DNA of 64,000 nucleotides from Maribacter sp. (GTDB lineage Bacteria; Bacteroidota; Bacteroidia; Flavobacteriales; Flavobacteriaceae), in the NCBI GenBank assembly GCA_002749285.1, contig PDPR01000012.1, forward strand, positions 1 through 64,000, in the 5' to 3' direction. The notes under the pieces are model-generated. The model saw only the letters and a list, made by a program, of their open reading frames with translations, ran no database searches and was not told where the DNA came from. This document shows positions 1 through 9,271 of the stretch, in pieces (positions within the stretch are counted from its first letter, which is position 1; each line of letters starts with the position of its first letter). The position numbers were made by a program, and so were the translations under genes.

Positions 1-781
1 TGCATTGGACAATCCGGGCACTGACGACCAGACGTTGAGCCTTTCCGGCACGGATCTGGCCATCGAGGGCGGCAACACCGTCGACATAAGTTCAATCGAC
101 ACCGATGACCAGACCTTGACCCTTACGGGCAACACCCTGGAGATCGCCGACGGGAACTCCGTTGACCTCTCAAGTATCGATACGGATGACCAAAAAATTG
201 ATGCATTCACCTTTGACCTATCAACAAATGAGCTGGAAATTTCCTTGGAGGATGATGCCGTTGCACCTGTAACAGTCGACTTGAGTCCATTGGACAATCC
301 AGGCACTGACGACCAGAATTCCGATGAAGTCAATAATGTAGCATCTTCAATTGATTTAAATGGGGATTTAACAGTAAATGCTTCTGATATCATTGATGTT
401 GATGGTGATGGTTCTGTTGATGCAACAGTGCAGGATGTTATTGAGGCAATAACCCCAATCACTTCCAAAGCGGCTAGAATATTCTACCCTCCTTCGATAG
501 CTATAGATGCATCATCGATAGTGACAGGGGCAACCATTGATTTGTATCAGCAATATCTAGATCAATATGGTATGACTTTGCCCTCCTCCGCAAAGAGTTC
601 GAGTGCACCTGCTGTAATACCAACGTATACCAGAGCTGAACTCTATTACTATGTTACGTATTACGATCCGGCAGTGTTCAGTGGTGTAACCATTAGTGAT
701 ACAGGTATAATGACCTATAATATCCATGCATCCCCAATGGATTATAATTCATTGATCAATGTTGTGTTCGTGGTTAAATAA
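1..781 (+). CDS. C-terminal part of a large repetitive surface/adhesin-like protein (5' end outside window)
   Basis: Frame is open to the left edge; tandem 27-aa units TDDQTLSLSGTDLAIEGGNTVDISSID / TDDQTLTLTGNTLEIADGNSVDLSSID; followed by T9SS-associated genes. Confidence 0.7.
   Translation, partial: ALDNPGTDDQTLSLSGTDLAIEGGNTVDISSIDTDDQTLTLTGNTLEIADGNSVDLSSIDTDDQKIDAFTFDLSTNELEISLEDDAVAPVTVDLSPLDNPGTDDQNSDEVNNVASSIDLNGDLTVNASDIIDVDGDGSVDATVQDVIEAITPITSKAARIFYPPSIAIDASSIVTGATIDLYQQYLDQYGMTLPSSAKSSSAPAVIPTYTRAELYYYVTYYDPAVFSGVTISDTGIMTYNIHASPMDYNSLINVVFVVK
20..181 (+). repeat. Two tandem 81-bp (27-aa) coding repeats plus start of a third
   Basis: TDDQ...SSID units at 20-100 and 101-181, third TDDQ at 182. 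The 27-nt segment ttggacaatccRggcactgacgaccag recurs at 5-31 and 290-316 with 1 mismatch. Confidence 0.8.
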
Positions 782-799
782 TTAATATCCCATATCGAT

Positions 800-2812
800 T
801 TGATGACTATACCTACATATAAAAAACTATTCCTCAGTATTGTTTTTACACTACTGGGTGTAGTTGTATCGAATGCACAGTTTGTGTTACAAGCACCCAA
901 TAGTACGGATGAACATAATTATCGATGGTATGAGGCTTCCGATACATCTACTGTATTGGGGACTGATTTCTTCTATGAGGTGACAACACCTGGTGTTTAT
1001 TTTGCAACCTATGATGGTACCCTTTGTGGTTCCAATGCTTCAGGTTACTTTATTGTCACCAATTGTAACTCTCCCGATAATGAGGTCACTTTGGATATTT
1101 CCGCCAATGTGGATTTGTCTTCTGGCGCGGCCCTGAGTTGGAACCCCGCCGTAACAGGGGATCAAACCCATCCTACCGTGCTATCAACAAAGGATGTTGT
1201 CCGATATAAGGCGACGGTGACAAAGGCAGGGAATAGTTTTGATCTCCCCAATTTTACGGTAGTATGCCTTGATCAAGCTGCAAACTTGATTGATGACGTA
1301 GTGACAATAGATGAAGATGTTCCTTCGGTAGTGGATTTCTATTCCAATGATTCTGATTTGCCTACTACTGGGGCTTTGATGTTGACCAATCCTACGAATG
1401 GGGCTATAGCTGTTGATGATAATGGTACGCCAAATGATCCATCGGATGATATAGTGACTTATACACCAAACACTGATTATAATGGAACGGATTCTTTTGA
1501 TTACACCGTTTGTAATTCTTCAGGGGATTGTAGTACGGCAACAGTTACTGTTAATGTATTGCCTATAGTGGATGCAATTGATGATATGGTGTCAACGGAA
1601 GAAGGTGTGGCAATCGATATTGATGTTTTGAACAACGATAATGACATTCCGGTAATAGGAACATTCACCAGTACGGATTCGGCCAATGGGGTTGTGGCCC
1701 ATAATGATAATGGAACGCCAAACAATCCATCGGATGATAGTATGACCTATACGCCCGATCCTGGCTTTATAGGTAGTGATACTTTTACCTATACCTTATG
1801 TGATGGAACTTCGAATTGTAGTACGGCCACTGTGACCATAGTTGTTTCAAATGCATTGGATTTGGATTCTGATGGAGATGGTATCGTTGATGTTTTTGAG
1901 GACTTGGACCTTGATGGTGATGGTGACCCATCAACAGACCCAACCGATAGTGATGGGGATGGTATTGCGGATTATTTGGATATCGATAGTGATAATGATG
2001 GTATTCCGGATAATGTTGAGGCACAGACCACGGAAGGTTATGTTTCGCCAAGTTTGGTTGATGCCAATGCTAACGGATTGGATGATGCTTATGAGGTAAA
2101 TTCATTAGGATTGTTCCCCGTGGATAGTGATGGGGATAGCTTACCGGATTATTTGGATGATGATAGTGATAATGATAATGTTCCCGATGCTATCGAGGCT
2201 CATGATTTTAATCATGATGGTATTGCCGATGTAGTATTGATTGGTTCTGATAAGGATAATGATGGATTGGACGATAGCTTTGAAGGGGAAATCGTTATTG
2301 ATATAGATGTAAATGATAGTATCGATGATCCACTTCATGATCTACCAAATACAGACGGTGATAATGAATTGGACTATAGGGATACTAACGATGATGATGA
2401 TGCGATAATGACCATTGATGAGGATATGAACGGTGATGGTGATTATTCCAATGACGATAACAACAACAATGGAATACCTGATTACCTTGAGCCAAATGTT
2501 CCCGAGGAAAAAGTGGAGGTATTTAATGTCCTAACCCCGAATGGTGATGGTGTTCATGATGTCTTGGTTATAGGAGGATTGCAAAATTATCCTGATAATT
2601 CCCTCAGGATCTACAATAGATGGGGTGTCCTGGTCTATACCACAAGGGCATATAATACCAATGGGAATGTTTTTGATGGTACGTCCGAAGGAAGGGTTAC
2701 GGTTGAAAAAGATAACAAACTGCCAGTAGGAACTTACTTCTATATCCTTGATTATGTAAATGAAACCGGCAAGAACATTACACTTTCAGGGTACATTTAT
2801 GTTAACAGATAA
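800..2812 (+). CDS. T9SS type B (CHU_C / gliding-motility-associated) C-terminal domain protein with Ig/cadherin-like repeats and TSP3-like calcium-binding repeats
   Basis: Signal peptide; two tandem-95-like modules (GTPND/NPSDD..TYTP...GSDTFTYT); DSDGDGI repeats; C-terminus [20 protein letters not shown]...[12 protein letters not shown]...GTYFYILDY...GYIYVNR. Confidence 0.9.
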   Translation: MMTIPTYKKLFLSIVFTLLGVVVSNAQFVLQAPNSTDEHNYRWYEASDTSTVLGTDFFYEVTTPGVYFATYDGTLCGSNASGYFIVTNCNSPDNEVTLDISANVDLSSGAALSWNPAVTGDQTHPTVLSTKDVVRYKATVTKAGNSFDLPNFTVVCLDQAANLIDDVVTIDEDVPSVVDFYSNDSDLPTTGALMLTNPTNGAIAVDDNGTPNDPSDDIVTYTPNTDYNGTDSFDYTVCNSSGDCSTATVTVNVLPIVDAIDDMVSTEEGVAIDIDVLNNDNDIPVIGTFTSTDSANGVVAHNDNGTPNNPSDDSMTYTPDPGFIGSDTFTYTLCDGTSNCSTATVTIVVSNALDLDSDGDGIVDVFEDLDLDGDGDPSTDPTDSDGDGIADYLDIDSDNDGIPDNVEAQTTEGYVSPSLVDANANGLDDAYEVNSLGLFPVDSDGDSLPDYLDDDSDNDNVPDAIEAHDFNHDGIADVVLIGSDKDNDGLDDSFEGEIVIDIDVNDSIDDPLHDLPNTDGDNELDYRDTNDDDDAIMTIDEDMNGDGDYSNDDNNNNGIPDYLEPNVPEEKVEVFNVLTPNGDGVHDVLVIGGLQNYPDNSLRIYNRWGVLVYTTRAYNTNGNVFDGTSEGRVTVEKDNKLPVGTYFYILDYVNETGKNITLSGYIYVNR

Positions 2813-3771
2813 TGATTATGGCGAATAATATAAAAGGTATTGTAAAGGTGACAGGACTATTGGGTCTACTAGGGTTTATCCTTTTGTTCTTGTCGGCAGA
2901 AGTGCAGGCCCAACAAGATGCCCAATATACACAGTACATGTACAATACGGTAAGTGTTAATCCAGGGTATACGGGCTCCAGGGGGCATTTGAGTTTGGCT
3001 GCATTGCATAGGTCGCAGTGGGTGGGACTTGATGGGGCACCGAAGACACAGACTTTGAATATGCATTCCCCTGTGGGTTATAGAGGGGTAGGTATGGGGG
3101 TTTCTATTGTAAATGATGAAATAGGGCCAACTTCTGAAACATATTTGGATCTTGACTTTTCATATACGGTAAAAACCTCGGACGAAGGTAAGTTGGGTTT
3201 TGGTCTAAAAGCCACTGCCCATTTGTTGGATATACGCTTTTCAGAGCTTAATCAATTTGCGCCAGATCAAACTTTGCAACAGGATGTGGATAATAAGTTT
3301 TCCCCGAATTTTGGGGCAGGCGTATACTATCATACAGATAAGTTTTATGCAGGGTTGTCGGTTCCAAGATTTTTACAGACATCACATTTTGATAATTCCT
3401 CTTTGTCCACAGCTAAAGAACAAATGAATTTTTATTTGATTACAGGTTATGTCTTTGATCTGAACCCGAATTTGAAATTTAAGCCTACCTTACTTTCGAA
3501 AATGGTTCAAGGAGCACCTTTACAGCTGGATCTTTCTGCCAATTTCCTACTTAATGACAAGTTGATTCTTGGTGGGGCCTATCGGTGGGATGCCGCTTTT
3601 AGTGGTATGGCCGGTTTTTACCTGAGTGAATCATTCCTGATAGGAATAGCCTATGACCGTGAGATTACCGAATTGGGCAACGCTGCCTTTAACGATGGGT
3701 CCTTTGAGATAATCTTGAGGTATGATTTTATAAGCTCCAAAGGACATGTGAAATCACCTCGGTTCTTCTGA
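2812..3771 (+). CDS. PorP/SprF family type IX secretion system membrane protein
   Basis: AQQDAQYTQYMYNTVSVNPGYTGSRGHLSLAALHRSQWVGLDGAPKTQTLN motif; start overlaps upstream stop (TAATG). Confidence 0.93.
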   Translation: MIMANNIKGIVKVTGLLGLLGFILLFLSAEVQAQQDAQYTQYMYNTVSVNPGYTGSRGHLSLAALHRSQWVGLDGAPKTQTLNMHSPVGYRGVGMGVSIVNDEIGPTSETYLDLDFSYTVKTSDEGKLGFGLKATAHLLDIRFSELNQFAPDQTLQQDVDNKFSPNFGAGVYYHTDKFYAGLSVPRFLQTSHFDNSSLSTAKEQMNFYLITGYVFDLNPNLKFKPTLLSKMVQGAPLQLDLSANFLLNDKLILGGAYRWDAAFSGMAGFYLSESFLIGIAYDREITELGNAAFNDGSFEIILRYDFISSKGHVKSPRFF

Positions 3772-3844
3772 TCAATTGCAGGACATCCGTATTTTTTATA
3801 TCTAGCTTCACTTAAAAGTTGGGCAAAGGTCTTATTTTTACAGA

Positions 3845-4387
3845 ATGAAGGAAAAGGAGGAAGAAGTCATTCTTGTAAATACCAAAGACGAGCAAATTGG
3901 CACAATGCCCAAAATGGAAGCGCATGAAAAGGCACGATTGCATAGGGCGTTTTCTGTGTTTATCATGAATGATAAAGGGGAGACCATGCTGCAACAAAGG
4001 GCGGCTCACAAGTATCATTCCCCTTCACTCTGGACAAATACCTGTTGCAGCCATCAAAGAGTGGGTGAGACCAATATTGAGGCTGGCCAAAGAAGGTTAC
4101 AGGAAGAAATGGGATTCACCACTGGCCTAAAAGAACTGTTTTCCTTTATTTATAAGGCACCTTTCGAGAATGGCCTTACCGAGCACGAATTGGACCATGT
4201 AATGATGGGTTCCTATAATGGAGGGCCTAAAATAAACCCAGAGGAAGTTGCGGATTTCAAATGGATGAAGCCAAAGGACATCCAAGAGGATATCGCAGAA
4301 AACCCGGAACATTATACGGTCTGGTTTAAAATTATCTTTGAAAGATTCCTTGATCATTTAACACACAACATGAACCATGAAAGTTAA
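3845..4387 (+). CDS. idi: Isopentenyl-diphosphate delta-isomerase
   Basis: Nudix-type IDI sequence ...MLQQRAAHKYHSPSLWTNTCCSHQRVGET...RRLQEEMGF. Confidence 0.93.
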   Translation: MKEKEEEVILVNTKDEQIGTMPKMEAHEKARLHRAFSVFIMNDKGETMLQQRAAHKYHSPSLWTNTCCSHQRVGETNIEAGQRRLQEEMGFTTGLKELFSFIYKAPFENGLTEHELDHVMMGSYNGGPKINPEEVADFKWMKPKDIQEDIAENPEHYTVWFKIIFERFLDHLTHNMNHES

Positions 4388-4787
4388 GGTAAGCAGAAAA
4401 GCTCATTTCAATGCGGCACACCGCTTATATCGACCAGATTGGGACGATGCCAAGAATAGTTTGGTCTTTGGAAAATGCAACAACCCCAATTATCATGGCC
4501 ATAATTATGATTTGGTCGTAAGTGTTTATGGTGAGATTGATAGGGAAACGGGTTTTGTGATGGATATGAAACGCCTAAAGGCCCTGATCATCGATAAAAT
4601 AGAAAATGTGTTGGATCATAAGAACCTGAATGTTGAAGTTCCGGAATTCAGGCATTTGAATCCGACCGCTGAGAATATAGCTGTGTTTATATGGAACAAG
4701 TTAAGACCGCATATTGATGCTTCCAAGGAATTGGAGGTTGTACTTTATGAGACACCGAGGAATTTTGTAACCTATTCAGGGGAATAA
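4377..4787 (+). CDS. queD: 6-carboxytetrahydropterin synthase / 6-pyruvoyl-tetrahydropterin synthase family
   Basis: FNAAHRL...GKCNNPNYHGHNYDLVVSVYGEIDRETGFVMDMKRLK...LDHKNLN; overlaps idi by 11 nt. Confidence 0.85.
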   Translation: MKVKVSRKAHFNAAHRLYRPDWDDAKNSLVFGKCNNPNYHGHNYDLVVSVYGEIDRETGFVMDMKRLKALIIDKIENVLDHKNLNVEVPEFRHLNPTAENIAVFIWNKLRPHIDASKELEVVLYETPRNFVTYSGE

Positions 4788-4810
4788 TCAAGAATCAAAT
4801 TATATATGCC

Positions 4811-5779
4811 ATGAATCTATATCCGTTTAAGTTCCAACCTATATTAAAGGAGCGTATTTGGGGAGGGACCAAGTTAAAAGAAGTATTGGGAAAACCCATA
4901 GAAAGTGAAATAACAGGTGAGAGTTGGGAGCTTTCCGCTGTGCAAGGTGATATTTCCACAGTGGCCAATGGTCCATTGGAAGGGATATCTTTACAGGAAA
5001 TCATCGATCAGGCTCCAGAAGCATTGTTGGGAGAGGATGTCCTTAAACGTTTTGGTAAGGATTTTCCCATATTGGTCAAATTTATCGATGCCAAACAAGA
5101 CCTTTCCATACAATTGCATCCAAATGATGAATTGGCAAAAAAACGGCACGATTCCTTTGGTAAGACAGAGATGTGGTATGTTATGGATGCGGATCCAGGA
5201 GCAAACCTCATCGTTGGTTTTAACAAGGATGTGACCAAAGAGGAGTACTCAAAAAGTCTGGAAAACGATACTTTGTTGGATCTGCTCAACTACGAACAGG
5301 TCAAGGAAGGGGATACCTTTTTTATCAATACCGGTAAGATACATGCTATAGGGGCAGGAGTGTTATTGGCTGAAATCCAACAAACATCGGATATTACCTA
5401 TCGTGTTTTTGATTTTAATAGAAGGGATAAAAATGGGAATCTGAGGGAATTGCATACCGATCTGGCCTTGGATGCTATGGATTATACTAAAAAAGATGAT
5501 TTTAAAGTCGGCTACGAAACAAAGAAGGATACCGTTAATACCATGGTCGATTGTCCTTATTTTAAAACCAATTTCATGAACTTGGGTAAAGGTTTGGACC
5601 TTGATGTTTCCAATAGGTCTTCATTTACCATTTTGATGTGTGTTGGGGGTTCGGCGGAGATCGGTACCGATAAGGGGGCTGTGGATATCCAAAAAGGGGA
5701 AACGGTTTTAGTCCCTGCGAATTCGGCGAACATTTCAATAAATACGGACAATGTTAGATTATTGGAAGTTACCGTTTAG
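4811..5779 (+). CDS. manA: Mannose-6-phosphate isomerase, class I
   Basis: KPILKERIWGGTKL...ESWELSA...VKFIDAKQDLSIQLHPND...GKTEMWYV. Confidence 0.9.
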   Translation: MNLYPFKFQPILKERIWGGTKLKEVLGKPIESEITGESWELSAVQGDISTVANGPLEGISLQEIIDQAPEALLGEDVLKRFGKDFPILVKFIDAKQDLSIQLHPNDELAKKRHDSFGKTEMWYVMDADPGANLIVGFNKDVTKEEYSKSLENDTLLDLLNYEQVKEGDTFFINTGKIHAIGAGVLLAEIQQTSDITYRVFDFNRRDKNGNLRELHTDLALDAMDYTKKDDFKVGYETKKDTVNTMVDCPYFKTNFMNLGKGLDLDVSNRSSFTILMCVGGSAEIGTDKGAVDIQKGETVLVPANSANISINTDNVRLLEVTV

Positions 5780-5823
5780 GTTAAATAAAATTGTTTCGGT
5801 AAAGGAGTAGCGACTAAAAACAG

Positions 5824-5831
5824 TATTTTTG
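5824..5831 (+). promoter_or_regulatory. -7 element TATTTTTG of a Bacteroidota-type promoter
   Basis: Matches TAnnTTTG; 17 nt gap to ATG at 5849. Confidence 0.5.
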
Positions 5832-5848
5832 CAAAAAACAAATAGAAA

Positions 5849-6118
5849 ATGGCAAGTATTAGAGATTTAAAAAAAGATATAAATTTTGTTTTGGGGGATA
5901 TTATTGAAGCGGTGTATATCGTTGAGGCTGCCAATGGTAGATCAAACTCCAAGGAAGGCGCTAGGATTATTGACAATGCTATCGAGACCTTTGATGAATT
6001 GATCGTAAAAGTAAATGATAAGAGTGTTGGGAATAGAAAAGCCCATTTAAATGCGGTTCGTCAAGAATTGGAGAAAAAGGCCACTGCCTTGGTCGGTGAA
6101 TTGAACAAGCTACAATAG
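5849..6118 (+). CDS. Small conserved-looking hypothetical protein (89 aa)
   Basis: ORF with upstream TATTTTTG and downstream terminator; alpha-helical composition; family not recognised. Confidence 0.75.
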   Translation: MASIRDLKKDINFVLGDIIEAVYIVEAANGRSNSKEGARIIDNAIETFDELIVKVNDKSVGNRKAHLNAVRQELEKKATALVGELNKLQ

Positions 6119-6136
6119 GTCCATACAATATTTGGT

Positions 6137-6170
6137 AAAAAAACATCCCGCCTTGGCGGGATGTTTTTTT
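6137..6170. terminator. Bidirectional rho-independent terminator between convergent genes
   Basis: AAAAAAACATCCCGCC TT GGCGGGATGTTTTTTT. Confidence 0.9.
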
Positions 6171-6877
6171 TACTTCTTCTTTTTCCTGGCCTCTAAAAAA
6201 TTCTGGAGCGCTTTTCCATATTTTGATGCAGCCACTTCAGGAGTCAGTGAGTTGTTGATGGAGTCCAGGTACTTTATATTGGCATCGGACACTTCCGTTA
6301 AGGCAATATAGGGTGCTATATATGAATCTTTATTGTTCAAGGCGTAGTTCAGGGCAAATGCATAGCCCCTTTGGATATTCCTACGTGAGATCCCTTCAAT
6401 GGAATCGATTTGTTCGGCGGTCAGGGAAATTTCCTTATTTGCGGTTTCTTGAAATATCTCAAAGTTACGTTTGTTGAACCTTGACATGGTCTTACGGTAT
6501 TCCTCTAATTTTTTTTGTGTTTCCGAACCTTCGATTTTGGCATTGGAGTCAAAGGTGTCCCATTTGGTGTTTATGGTAATGTTGCCGGGTTCGCCAAAAA
6601 AACTGATCCTATCGTTAATGTCATTATGGTCATCCTTGTCCAGGTACAAATAGAAGATCTCCGGACTTTCAAGTTTTGTTTTGAATGTAAAACGACCATC
6701 ACCATCCACTTGCAACGAATCTATGGTTATCAAAGTGGAATCGGGAATATGTTGTAGATAAATAGTACCTTTCTTAAGGCCTTTCACATTTCCGGTCACG
6801 AACATGGTATTGGTGGTGTCTTCGCTACAAGAGATCGATAATAGGGCCATACAACCCAAAAAGAGAAAATATTTCAT
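6170..6877 (-). CDS. DUF4369-type lipoprotein
   Basis: Lipobox LLSISCSE; VTGNVKGLKKGTIYLQHIPDSTLITIDSLQVDGDGRFTFK typical of DUF4369. Confidence 0.8.
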   Translation of the reverse strand: MKYFLFLGCMALLSISCSEDTTNTMFVTGNVKGLKKGTIYLQHIPDSTLITIDSLQVDGDGRFTFKTKLESPEIFYLYLDKDDHNDINDRISFFGEPGNITINTKWDTFDSNAKIEGSETQKKLEEYRKTMSRFNKRNFEIFQETANKEISLTAEQIDSIEGISRRNIQRGYAFALNYALNNKDSYIAPYIALTEVSDANIKYLDSINNSLTPEVAASKYGKALQNFLEARKKKK

Positions 6878-7006
6878 TTGTACGGAATTTCATAGGCGAT
6901 TACTTTCACCTAACTGTGGTCAAGGGGCAAATATCAATAATTTTTTTGGTTTTGAACAAGCATATTTGCCCAAAAGGTATATTATTTTGTCCACTTAAGG
7001 TAGACT

Positions 7007-8269
7007 TTAGACATTGGCGGCGATTTCCATAAGAAGTCCGCAAAGATAAGCCCCGGCAGTACCTACCACATAACCTAGTACAGCCAATAATATACCAACG
7101 GATGTTAGCGAAGGGTGGAATTCCGCAGCGACAATAGGGGCGGAGGCAGCACCTCCCACATTAGCTTGGCTTCCCACGGCGAGAAAGAAAAACGGGGCTT
7201 TGATCAGCTTGGCCACTAGAATAAGCAGGCCTGCATGGATAGATATCCAGATAACCCCGATGGCTATAAGCCCTGGGTTCTCCATGAACCTTCCCAAATC
7301 CATTTTCATGCCTATGGTGGCCACAAGTATGTAAATAAATACACTGCCGATTTTACTGGCTCCGGCACCTTCGTAATTCTTGGCCTTGGTGAAGGATAGT
7401 AAAATACCTGCCGTAGTGGCGAATACGACCATCCATAAAAATTTTGAACCTAAGGATGAAAGAGCTTTATCCTTGTTACGTATGACCTCAAAAGTGTTTT
7501 CTAAAAATACCGAAAAATGCTCTGCCAATAAATGGGATAACCCAACAGCAAAGAAAGCCAAACATAACATCATCATATAATCGTATAGGGTAGTTACCCT
7601 GGTTATCTTTTCGGTATGTGCCGAAACTTTTGCCTTTAAGGTCTCGATTGAGGAATTGTCGGCCTTTAGCCATTTATCTATTTTGTCGGATTTGCCCACT
7701 CCCAATAATATAATGGCCATCCAGATATTGGCAACAACAATATCTATAAGGACCATATCCCCGAATTTTTCCGGATTGAACTGAAACACTTCCAGCATGG
7801 CCGCTTGGTTGGCGCCCCCCCCGATCCAACTGCCGGCAATAGTGGCCAAGCCACGCCAAACAGCATCAAAGCCTAGACCACCTACGGTTTCAGGGGAAAA
7901 AACAGATACGATCAAAATAGCGATAGGCCCCCCGATGACAATACCTGCAGTACCCGTTAAAAACATGACCAGTGCCTTTGAACCGAGGTTCAGGATGGCT
8001 TTTAGGTCAATGCTCAACGTCATTAAGACCAGTGCTGCGGGTAGTAGGTAGCGGCTGGCTATATAATATAAATTCGAGTGTTCTTCAGAGACAATACCTG
8101 TGCTGGTAAGGATTGTAGGCAGCAGGTAACACATCAAAAGAGATGGAACGACCGTATAGAATTTTTTCCAGAACCCTTTTTTCAAGGAGGATGTATAGAA
8201 AACGAAACCTAGACAAAGGCATAATAGCCCAAAAGTAATAGTGTCTTCAGTAAGTGGGAGTTGGTGCAT
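7007..8269 (-). CDS. DUF819 family membrane protein
   Basis: Polytopic; GSWIGGGANQAAMLEVF...GSQANVGGAASAPIVAAEFHPSLTSVGILLAVLGYVVGTAGAYL. Confidence 0.85.
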   Translation of the reverse strand: MHQLPLTEDTITFGLLCLCLGFVFYTSSLKKGFWKKFYTVVPSLLMCYLLPTILTSTGIVSEEHSNLYYIASRYLLPAALVLMTLSIDLKAILNLGSKALVMFLTGTAGIVIGGPIAILIVSVFSPETVGGLGFDAVWRGLATIAGSWIGGGANQAAMLEVFQFNPEKFGDMVLIDIVVANIWMAIILLGVGKSDKIDKWLKADNSSIETLKAKVSAHTEKITRVTTLYDYMMMLCLAFFAVGLSHLLAEHFSVFLENTFEVIRNKDKALSSLGSKFLWMVVFATTAGILLSFTKAKNYEGAGASKIGSVFIYILVATIGMKMDLGRFMENPGLIAIGVIWISIHAGLLILVAKLIKAPFFFLAVGSQANVGGAASAPIVAAEFHPSLTSVGILLAVLGYVVGTAGAYLCGLLMEIAANV

Positions 8270-8303
8270 TGTTGGTTGAATAAGATGTTGGGTTCAAATA
8301 TAG

Positions 8304-9107
8304 TTAAATCTTGAAATTTTGGTTAAGAAAATGGGCTACGCCATTTTGGGTGTTCTCCAGTGCTGTATGGTTGGCAATTACTTTCACCTCTTCCCGGGCA
8401 TTGCCCATGGCCACACCACAATCAACTAGCTGTAGCATTTCCATATCATTGTAATTATCCCCAAAAGCCATGATGTCCTTAAGTGTATGGGGGCTTTTTA
8501 CCAATAATTTTATGGCCGATAGTTTTGAAACGGCTTTAGGACCAACCTCTATCAAAGTGTCGTTGGAACGATATATGTTCATGATATGGGAATAATCCGT
8601 GATGAGTTCGGGTTCTATACGTTCAATGGTCTCAAAGGTGCCCATTAACATTATCTTATGGGCGCCGACCTTTCGTTTTTTCCAGTCCAGTAGCGTTTCT
8701 GGATTTTTTTGGTATACGGGTATTGTCTTGGTATTATCGATTTCCTTGGTTACCCGCTCCGAATTTTCCTCAACAAACCATTCATCCCTATAGTACAGCC
8801 CTAATTTTATACCATGCTTGTTGCTGAGGCCATATAGTGATTCTATGGTGTCAATGTCAATAATGGAGGAGTGTATTTCTTCTTGCCCATCGAGTACCAG
8901 TGCACCATTGTAACATATAATAGGCTCATGCTCAATGCCTAGGTCCTTTTGTATATATCGCATTGATTTAGGCATTCTGGTCGAGACCAGAATGATTTTT
9001 GTAGTAGGTCTTATCCGATCGATCTCTGAAATGGTAAAATCGGAAACGTCACTTTTTGTGGATAGTAGGGTACCATCCAAATCGCAACATAAAATCTTAT
9101 AGTTCAT
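8304..9107 (-). CDS. Cof-type HAD-IIB family hydrolase
   Basis: MNYKILCCDLDGTLL...ICYNGALV...GDNYNDMEMLQLVDCGVAMGNA. Start placed at internal Met (track ORF begins 9131). Confidence 0.88.
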   Translation of the reverse strand: MNYKILCCDLDGTLLSTKSDVSDFTISEIDRIRPTTKIILVSTRMPKSMRYIQKDLGIEHEPIICYNGALVLDGQEEIHSSIIDIDTIESLYGLSNKHGIKLGLYYRDEWFVEENSERVTKEIDNTKTIPVYQKNPETLLDWKKRKVGAHKIMLMGTFETIERIEPELITDYSHIMNIYRSNDTLIEVGPKAVSKLSAIKLLVKSPHTLKDIMAFGDNYNDMEMLQLVDCGVAMGNAREEVKVIANHTALENTQNGVAHFLNQNFKI

Positions 9108-9271
9108 TCCATATAGTTGGCTAGGAGGCAAAACCCCGAATTTATTGATTATCCTCTTGGGGCCAAAATAGTGATTTATTAATTAAGGATGACTTTTGTT
9201 TTCGGATTCCATGTCATGGACAAGGGCTTGATATTATCCCTAAAGAAACCTTTACGTATGCAGAGCGCTTA

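Noticed and set aside
1842-2338. ORFs 1842-2099 (+) and 2141-2338 (-) in the TSP3-like region
   Set aside because: Low-complexity GATGGTGAT-type sequence yields open alternative frames; the main frame encodes clear calcium-binding repeats.
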